This document shows, piece by piece, positions 1-4,202 of a DNA stretch of 5,723 nucleotides. Source of the DNA: Oscillospiraceae bacterium. GTDB lineage: Bacteria; Bacillota_A; Clostridia; Oscillospirales; Oscillospiraceae. The notes below the pieces were generated by a model. It was not told the DNA's origin, did not search any database, and was given only the letters and a program-made list of their open reading frames with translations. The DNA lies in NCBI GenBank assembly GCA_017549325.1, contig JAFYVA010000059.1:1-5723 (forward strand). The letters are read 5' to 3'. Both the position numbers and the translations under genes were made by a program. Position 1 is the stretch's first letter; every line of letters starts with the position of its first letter.

Positions 1-1
1 C

Positions 2-253
2 GGCCAGGACGGTAAGTCCCAGTCCCTCGCCGACGCTGATCCTCTGGCCGACGCCGTCGTCACAGGCGGTAACGCCAACCAGGTCATCGTCCTGCCCAAG
101 ATGGACAAGGTCATCGGCATGCTGGACTATGTGGACGTCATCGCCGGCGGTCATGCCGGCTCCCTGCGTGAGGACGGTTCCATCGAGGCCGAGCTGCAGG
201 TTATCACCGGCGCTACCAACGAGATGGGCTTTAACTGCCTGAGCGCCCGATAA
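2..253 (+). CDS. grdE: Glycine/sarcosine/betaine reductase component B, GrdE-type proprotein (C-terminal part)
   Basis: This is the last 83 codons of a gene that begins left of the window and ends with TAA at 251-253. The family is recognised from its C-terminal signature, GGHAGSLREDGSIEAELQ followed by ITGATNEMGFNCLSAR. In this family the protein is a proprotein that cleaves itself at an internal cysteine to give two subunits, one carrying the pyruvoyl group that binds the substrate amine as a Schiff base. The cleavage site lies upstream and cannot be seen. The stop is 27 bases before the selenoprotein B start, so the two are very probably co-transcribed, as expected for two parts of one complex. 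Paralogues GrdE (glycine), GrdG (sarcosine) and GrdI (betaine) share this tail, so substrate specificity is not settled. I chose grdE because grdA, grdC and trxBA follow. The family is certain, the exact paralogue is not. Confidence 0.88.
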   Translation, partial: GQDGKSQSLADADPLADAVVTGGNANQVIVLPKMDKVIGMLDYVDVIAGGHAGSLREDGSIEAELQVITGATNEMGFNCLSAR

Positions 254-280
254 ACACTTCGGAAAGGAGGAAACACAACT

Positions 281-1582
281 ATGAGTTTTAAGGTTGTACA
301 CTATATCAACCAGTTCTTCGCCCAGATCGGCGGCGAGGAAATGGCTCACGTGGCTCCTGAGCTGCGCGAAGGCTTCGTCGGCCCCGGTATGGCGCTGAAC
401 ACCGCCTGGAAGGGCGAGGCTGAGATCGTCAAGACTGTGGTCTGCGGCGACTCCTACTTCGCTGAGCATGAGAAGGAAGCCAAGGAGCAGATTCTGGCTT
501 GGGTCAAGGCTGAAAAGCCCGACCTGTTCATCGCAGGCCCCGCCTTTAACGCCGGCCGTTACGGCTATGCCTGCGCCACCATCTGCGCTGCTGTTCAGGA
601 GGAGGGTATCCCCGTCCTGACCGGTATGTACGAAGAGAACCCCGGCGCCGACCTGAAGAACAAGGTTCTGATGGTTGCCACCACCAACAGCGCCGCCGGT
701 ATGCGTAAGGCTGCCCCCACCATGGCTGCTCTGGCCATGAAGATCATGAAGGGCGAGAAGCTGGGCGCCTCCATCGAGGATGGCTATATGCCCAACGGCA
801 TCCGCGTCAACTTCTTCGAGAAGGAGCGCGGCGCCAAGCGTGCCGTCGATATGCTGGTCAAGAAGCTGAACGGCAAGCCCTTCGTCACCGAGTATCCCAT
901 GCCCTCTTTTGACCGTGTTGCTCCCAACCCCGCCGTCAAGGATCTGTCCAAGGCCCGCATCGCCCTGTGCACCTCCGGCGGTATCGTCCCCAAGGGCAAC
1001 CCCGATCACATCGAGTCTTCCTCTGCTTCTCACTACGGTGAGTACAACATCGACGGCGTCATGGATCTGACTGCTGAGACCTATGAGACCGCTCACGGCG
1101 GTTATGACCCCGTCTATGCCAACGCCGACGCCGACCGCGTTCTGCCTGTGGACATCCTGCGTGAGTTCGAGGCCGAGGGTAAGATCGGCAAGCTGCACGA
1201 GTTCTTCTACACCACGGTTGGTAACGGTACTGCTGTCGCTTCCGCCAAGGGCTTTGCTGCTGAGTACGCTCAGAAGCTGCTGGCCGCCGGCGTCGACGCC
1301 GTTATCATGACCTCCACTTGAGGTACCTGTACTCGTTGCGGTGCAACGATGGTTAAGGAGATCGAGCGCGCTGGCATCCCCGTGGTGCATATGTGTACCG
1401 TTACTCCCATTTCTATGACCGTTGGTGCGAACAGAATCGTTCCCACCATCGCCATTCCTCACCCCCTGGGCAATCCCGCTCTGACTCTGGAAGAGGAAAA
1501 GACCATCCGCCGGAAGCTGGTAAGCCGTGCCCTGGAGGCTCTGACCACCGAGGTGGAAGACCAGACCATCTTCGAGGTCTGA
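281..1582 (+). CDS. grdB: Component B selenoprotein of glycine reductase (GrdB type), selenocysteine-containing
   Basis: Encodes 433 residues when the in-frame TGA at 1319-1321 is read as selenocysteine (Sec347); the true stop is TGA at 1580-1582. The cytoplasmic subunit forms the substrate-specific component B with the GrdE-type protein and helps cleave the C-N bond, passing the carbon unit to GrdA. Family marks are the start VVHYINQFFAQIGGEE (residues 5-20), VGPGMAL (33-39), GPAFNAGRYGYA (86-97), AHGGYDPVYAN (271-281) and the redox motif U-G-T-C-T-R-C (347-353). Homology clearly continues after the TGA (ATMVKEIERAGIPVVH, then VGANRIVP), and the length is close to the usual 435-440 residues, so the TGA is not a nonsense mutation. 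The start at 281 has AAAGGAGG at 263-270, ten bases upstream. GrdF (sarcosine) and GrdH (betaine) share all these motifs. The GrdB choice rests on the grdA/grdC context and general resemblance, and is moderate. Confidence 0.9.
1319..1353 (+). promoter_or_regulatory. Selenocysteine UGA and bacterial-type SECIS hairpin in grdB
   Basis: The UGA (1319-1321) is followed by a perfect 6-bp stem, CGTTGC (1334-1339) with GCAACG (1343-1348). Its GGT loop (1340-1342) is 18 bases after the UGA. T1333-A1349 extends the stem, and ACC (1325-1327) can pair with GGT (1351-1353) as a lower stem across an internal loop. A short stem with a G at the start of the apical loop, about 16-37 bases after the UGA, is the known pattern for SelB-dependent insertion in bacteria. 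The hairpin lies inside the coding sequence, over the codons for the CTRCGAT stretch. The pairing is seen directly; SelB binding is inferred. Confidence 0.78.
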
Positions 1583-1752
1583 TCATCCAAAATCCCTTCA
1601 AAATACACTCCCTTCTACCGCCCTGCTCCGGAGGCTTTTGCCTCCGGGGGCGGTGGGGCGGAACCGCTCCGACCACAACGGGGCGGAGGGAAGTTTGTCC
1701 GGGGCAGTGCTCGGGCACTTCCTGAAAAACTATATGCAGGAGAGCGAAAAAG
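1583..1752 (+). other. Hairpin-rich spacer between grdB and trxB
   Basis: These 170 bases hold no credible gene but are dense in inverted repeats. The largest spans 1617-1654: outer stem ACCGCCC (1617-1623) with GGGCGGT (1648-1654), inner stem CCGGAGGC (1628-1635) with GCCTCCGG (1640-1647), a TTTT loop and a 4-base bulge on one side. No T-run follows it on either strand, so it is a poor intrinsic terminator and more likely acts in mRNA processing, stability or attenuation. Next, GGGGCG (1655-1660) can pair with CGCTCC (1665-1670). Alternatively CCGCTCC (1664-1670) can pair with GGGGCGG (1680-1686). The two pairings exclude each other. GGAAGT (1689-1694) with ACTTCC (1717-1722) gives a further weak stem. 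AGGAGAG at 1738-1744 is the trxB ribosome site. I saw no convincing promoter. Confidence 0.6.
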
Positions 1753-2694
1753 ATGAGCAAAATTTACGATGTCATCATTCTGGGTGCCGGCCCTGCCGGT
1801 CTGACTGCCGGTCTTTATGCCGGTCGCGCCCGTCTGTCCACTCTGATCATTGAAAAGGGTCAGGACGGCGGCCAGATCGCTATCACGGATGAAATTGAAA
1901 ACTATCCCGGCCAGATGGTCGAGGGCGAAAGCGGCCCCAGCCTGATCGCCCGTATGACCGAACAGGCCAAGAAATTCGGCGCTGAGCGCTGCTCCGACGT
2001 GATCAAGAGCGTGGAGCTGCAGGGCGATGTGAAGAAACTGGTGGGCAATAAGGGTGAATACCTGGCCAAGACCGTGATCCTCGCCACCGGCGCTTTCCCC
2101 AAGCCCATCGGCTGTAAAAACGAGGGCAAGTTTGTCGGCAAGGGCATTTCCTTCTGTGCCACCTGCGATGCCTCCTTCTTTGAAGATTTTGAGGTGTACG
2201 TGGTTGGCGGCGGCGACTCTGCCGTGGAAGAGGCCATGTACCTGTCTAAGTTTGCCCGTAAGGTCACCATTATCCACCGCCGTAATGAGCTGCGTGCAGC
2301 CAAGTCCATTCAGGAAAAGGCCTTTGCCAATCCCAAGATCGCCTTCCTGTGGGACACCGTGGTGGAAGAGGTCTGCGGCGACGAGCTGATGGACAGCATG
2401 ATCGTCAAGAATGTCAAGACCGGCGAGCTGACCAAAATCGAAGCTGATCCCGACGACGGCATTTTCGGTCTGTTTGGCTTCATCGGCTACAATCCCAACT
2501 CTGCCCTGTTTGAGGGTCAGGTGGAACTGGACCGCGGCTACATCGTCACCGATGCCGATATGCACACCAACATTCCCGGCGTCTTTGCTGCCGGCGATAT
2601 CCGTGTGAAGTCTCTGCGTCAGGTGGTCACCGCCGCCGCTGACGGTGCCATCGCCGCCATGCAGTGCGAAAAGTTCATTGCCGAGGCCGAATAA
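1753..2694 (+). CDS. trxB: Thioredoxin reductase (NADPH, FAD)
   Basis: A complete 313-residue low-molecular-weight thioredoxin reductase, the usual length. It moves electrons from NADPH through FAD and a redox cysteine pair to thioredoxin in the cytoplasm. Motifs in order: N-terminal FAD-binding GAGPAG (11-16); GGQIAITDEIENYPG (39-53); the active-site pair CATC (Cys135, Cys138) followed by D139; the NADPH-binding GGGDSA (152-157); HRRNELRA (175-182), whose arginines are the usual NADPH-phosphate contacts; and the C-terminal FAD signature FAAGDIR (278-284). The start at 1753 is preceded by AGGAGAG at 1738-1744. It lies between the component B genes and trxA, which fits its known role in the grd system: with thioredoxin it re-reduces the selenoprotein A formed in each turnover. 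Nothing is truncated. Its substrate is most likely the atypical thioredoxin encoded 53 bases downstream. Confidence 0.95.
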   Translation: MSKIYDVIILGAGPAGLTAGLYAGRARLSTLIIEKGQDGGQIAITDEIENYPGQMVEGESGPSLIARMTEQAKKFGAERCSDVIKSVELQGDVKKLVGNKGEYLAKTVILATGAFPKPIGCKNEGKFVGKGISFCATCDASFFEDFEVYVVGGGDSAVEEAMYLSKFARKVTIIHRRNELRAAKSIQEKAFANPKIAFLWDTVVEEVCGDELMDSMIVKNVKTGELTKIEADPDDGIFGLFGFIGYNPNSALFEGQVELDRGYIVTDADMHTNIPGVFAAGDIRVKSLRQVVTAAADGAIAAMQCEKFIAEAE

Positions 2695-2747
2695 GCCCGA
2701 TTCTGTATTAGAAAAATCACTTATTTATCAATAAAGGAGATACTACC

Positions 2748-3065
2748 ATGCTGGAACTGGATAAGAATACGTTTGAAGCTGAAGTGCTGCAGGCCGAAGG
2801 CAAGATCCTGGTCGACTTCTACGGCGACGGCTGCGTGCCCTGCGCCGCTCTGATGCCCCACGTTCACGCTTTTGCCGAAACCTACGGCGATAAGATCAAG
2901 TTCTGCGCGCTGAACACCACCAAGGCTCGCCGTCTGGCCATCTCTCAGAAGGTCATGGGTCTGCCCGTCATCGCCATCTACGAGGGCGGCGCTATGATCG
3001 ACAGCCTGGTCAAGGATGACGCCACTCCCGAAAACGTGGAGGCTATGATCAAGAAGTATTGCTAA
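2748..3065 (+). CDS. trxA: Thioredoxin of the glycine reductase system, GCVPC active site
   Basis: A 105-residue single-domain thioredoxin, full length for the family. The active site is G28-C29-V30-P31-C32 in place of the common WCGPC. The cis-proline is P73 in GLPVIAIYEGG, and the N-terminal strand KILVDFYGDG (19-28) is typical. Loss of the tryptophan and the first glycine should change redox potential and partner choice. As I recall, thioredoxins of amino-acid-reducing clostridia show the same GCVPC variant, which supports a dedicated role in reducing selenoprotein A. Extra cysteines are Cys53 and the C-terminal Cys105. The start at 2748 has AAAGGAG at 2733-2739. It follows trxB by 53 bases and is surely in the same transcript. 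The last 15 codons and stop recur as an isolated copy at 3200-3247. Confidence 0.93.
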   Translation: MLELDKNTFEAEVLQAEGKILVDFYGDGCVPCAALMPHVHAFAETYGDKIKFCALNTTKARRLAISQKVMGLPVIAIYEGGAMIDSLVKDDATPENVEAMIKKYC

Positions 3066-3077
3066 AGGCAATACACC
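3018..3077 (+). repeat. 60-bp direct repeat, copy 1 (trxA 3' end)
   Basis: Covers the last 15 codons of trxA (residues DATPENVEAMIKKYC), its TAA, and 12 further bases. It matches 3200-3259 at 58 of 60 positions. The two differences (GCC/GCT for alanine and GCT/GCC for alanine) are both synonymous. Confidence 0.97.
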
Positions 3078-3199
3078 TATATTGATCTGCCACGGGCGTC
3101 ATCCTGTCCGCCGCCTTAGCGGCGTCCGATTTCCGATGATTCATTCATCGGAAATCTAATAAAAACGGGGCCCCCGGCGTGCTTGCACGCAGGGGAATT
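3078..3199. other. 122-bp hairpin-rich spacer between the direct repeats
   Basis: A non-coding stretch holding three consecutive inverted repeats. The first is CGCCGC (3109-3114) with GCGGCG (3119-3124) around a CTTA loop. The second is a perfect 12-bp stem, GATTTCCGATGA (3128-3139) with TCATCGGAAATC (3145-3156), loop TTCAT. The third is GCGTG (3177-3181) with CACGC (3186-3190), extended across one mismatch by CCCC (3172-3175) with GGGG (3192-3195). None is followed by a T-run; the bases after the second are TAATAAAAAC. Several tight hairpins between two copies of a gene end look like a small palindromic or REP/MITE-like insertion, or a recombination scar. The pairings are seen directly; mobility is a guess. 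Confidence 0.5.
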
Positions 3200-3247
3200 G
3201 ACGCTACTCCCGAAAACGTGGAGGCCATGATCAAGAAGTATTGCTAA
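3200..3247 (+). pseudogene. Orphan C-terminal fragment of a thioredoxin gene
   Basis: Reads DATPENVEAMIKKYC then TAA (3245-3247), identical in protein to the trxA C-terminus but with no upstream thioredoxin sequence, start codon or ribosome site. Both nucleotide changes from trxA are at third codon positions. This suggests the fragment came from a copy that was under coding selection, such as a second trxA linked to another grd cluster, rather than drifting after a local duplication. With only two changes, chance cannot be excluded. It is not expected to be translated. Confidence 0.7.
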
Positions 3248-3259
3248 AGGCAATACACC
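3200..3259 (+). repeat. 60-bp direct repeat, copy 2
   Basis: Second copy of the trxA 3' end and its first 12 untranslated bases, lying 182 bases downstream of copy 1. Identity stops abruptly at both ends: AATT precedes it where copy 1 has GGAT, and CCAAAT follows where copy 1 has TATATT. This marks definite duplication or recombination endpoints. Confidence 0.97.
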
Positions 3260-3327
3260 CCAAATCCCTAATTTTCATATAGAAGGCTAAGGCCTTGCTA
3301 TAAATCTTGAAAGAAGGAGGATAAGAC

Positions 3328-3798
3328 ATGAGCATCTTAAATGGCAAGAAGGTCATCATCATCGGTGACCGTGACGGCATCCCCGGCCCCGCTATCGCAG
3401 CGTGTGCTGAGTCTGCCGGTGCCGAAGTTGTTTTCTCCTCGACGGAGTGCTTCGTCTGAACGGCCGCAGGTGCAATGGATCTGGAAAACCAGAAGCGTGT
3501 TAAGGAATTCACCGAACAGTATGGCGCAGAGAACATCGTTGTTCTGCTGGGCGCATCTGAGGGTGAGGCTTCCGGCCTCGCTGCTGAAACGGTTACCAAT
3601 GGTGACCCCACTTTTGCCGGTCCGTTGACTGGAGTCTCGTTGGGACTCAAGGTTTATCACGTTTGTGAAGAAGAAGTCAAGGCAGAGTTTGATGAAGCTG
3701 TCTATGACGAGCAGGTCAGCATGATGGAGATGGTTCTGGATGTCGACGATATCGCCGGCGAAATGAGCTCTATCCGCGAGCAGTTCTGCAAATATTAA
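3328..3798 (+). CDS. grdA: Glycine/sarcosine/betaine reductase selenoprotein A (GrdA)
   Basis: Encodes 156 residues with an in-frame TGA at 3457-3459 read as selenocysteine 44; the stop is TAA at 3796-3798. GrdA is the small, acidic, cytoplasmic protein shared by the glycine, sarcosine and betaine reductases. Its selenol accepts the carboxymethyl group from component B and presents it to component C; the oxidised product is then reduced by thioredoxin. Marks are the N-terminal [15 protein letters not shown] (9-23), the redox centre C41-F-V-U44 followed by [26 protein letters not shown] and the C-terminal [11 protein letters not shown]. Length equals the family norm. The start is set by AGAAGGAGG at 3312-3320, seven bases upstream. 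Translation begun at the ATG after the TGA would lose the redox centre, so the selenoprotein reading is the right one. It sits 263 bases after trxA, its expected reductant, beyond the duplicated trxA tail. Confidence 0.95.
3457..3493 (+). promoter_or_regulatory. Selenocysteine UGA and candidate SECIS region in grdA
   Basis: The bases after UGA (3457-3459) can form two overlapping hairpins. One pairs CAGGT (3467-3471) with ATCTG (3479-3483), including one G-T pair, and has a G-rich loop GCAATGG that starts 12 bases after the UGA. The other is a perfect 5-bp stem, TCTGG (3480-3484) with CCAGA (3489-3493), with an AAAA loop lacking the usual G. Neither fits the standard bacterial pattern as well as the grdB hairpin. 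The UGA is surely decoded as selenocysteine, given the family. Which structure SelB recognises is uncertain. Confidence 0.45.
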
Positions 3799-3859
3799 AG
3801 GAATCTCTGAAGAAATACGTCTGCGGCAGCTTGCAGCCCTTTTGCGCTGGCAATGCGTT

Positions 3860-3907
3860 GTAATTTCTTGAGATCCACAGAGGATCCCTGCGAAATTACG
3901 CCTTTTT
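3860..3907 (+). terminator. Candidate intrinsic terminator or attenuator after grdA
   Basis: GTAATTTC (3860-3867) pairs perfectly with GAAATTAC (3892-3899). Inside this, GATCC (3872-3876) pairs with GGATC (3882-3886) around an ACAGA loop, with an internal loop between the two stems. TTTTT follows at 3903-3907 after GCC. It lies 61 bases past the grdA stop. The stem is AT-rich for a terminator and the T-run is offset by three bases, so strength is uncertain. Confidence 0.5.
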
Positions 3908-3980
3908 CCACCGCAAAATGGCAAGCAATCTGCTCTTGACGATTCCATCAGATCTTCCTTAGCCACAGACGCACAGTATA

Positions 3981-4009
3981 GGGGCGGCGGCATTTGCCGT
4001 CGCCCCTTT
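3981..4009 (+). terminator. Candidate terminator, GC-rich hairpin
   Basis: GGGGCGGCGGC (3981-3991) pairs with GCCGTCGCCCC (3996-4006), an 11-bp stem with one G-T pair and an ATTT loop, followed by TTTGT. This is the most stable structure in the gap. The tail has only three consecutive T, so it may terminate partially or mark a processing site. Confidence 0.6.
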
Positions 4010-4082
4010 GTCCGTCATAAAACGAAAAAATCGATCATTTGCCGCTTTTGATCGCTGTATCGGCGGTTACATTGCATCCGTC

Positions 4083-4100
4083 AGGCATTTTCTGCCTTTT
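4083..4100 (+). terminator. Weak terminator-like hairpin before grdC
   Basis: AGGCA (4083-4087) pairs with TGCCT (4093-4097) around TTTTC, and the stem runs straight into TTTT (4097-4100). Five pairs make it weak. Its place 100 bases before grdC would suit an attenuator, but a chance occurrence is plausible. Confidence 0.3.
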
Positions 4101-4202
4101 CCGGGCGAAAATATCATTGGGTGCGGCGATCCATGGCGGTAAATACCCGTCATTTGCTGTTTTGCAATCAAATAAAATAAATTTTGAAAGGTCGTGGACG
4201 AA

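Larger units (their letters stand above)
3799..4202. other. 404-bp intergenic region between grdA and grdC
   Basis: A lower-GC stretch with no convincing gene. It contains three hairpins with terminator-like tails (annotated separately), an inverted repeat CGATCA (4032-4037) with TGATCG (4049-4054), and CATTTGCCG at 3991-3999 and 4036-4044 with a near match CATTTGCTG at 4151-4159. The last 40 bases before grdC are AT-rich (AATAAAATAAATTTTG), but no -35/-10 pair with proper spacing is visible. A minus-strand open frame across 3795-3947 has no ATG start. The gap is unusual within a pathway operon, where other spacers here are 27 to 263 bases. Confidence 0.55.

Noticed and set aside
1322..1582. 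Separate small gene starting at ATG 1349
   Set aside because: It is the C-terminal part of the selenoprotein after Sec347; it has no ribosome site of its own and homology runs across the TGA.
1615..2565. Minus-strand open frame of 316 codons
   Set aside because: Shadow of trxB on the opposite strand; all thioredoxin reductase motifs are on the plus strand.
3299..3304. TATAAA as a -10 box for a grdA promoter
   Set aside because: No -35 element at 16-18 bases upstream, and a transcript from it would start almost at the ribosome site.
3475..3798. Short GrdA-like gene starting at ATG 3475
   Set aside because: This ATG is an internal methionine after Sec44. The correct start at 3328 has a strong ribosome site and restores the family N-terminus and redox centre.
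3991..4159. CATTTGCCG repeated as a possible operator or CRISPR-like array
   Set aside because: Only two exact copies and one near match, with irregular spacing (45 and 115 bases); the first is part of a terminator-like stem.
4154..4182. Promoter before grdC (TTGCTG with ATAAAT or TAAAAT)
   Set aside because: Matches are poor or wrongly spaced in an AT-rich run, and the start site would overlap the ribosome site at 4186-4191.
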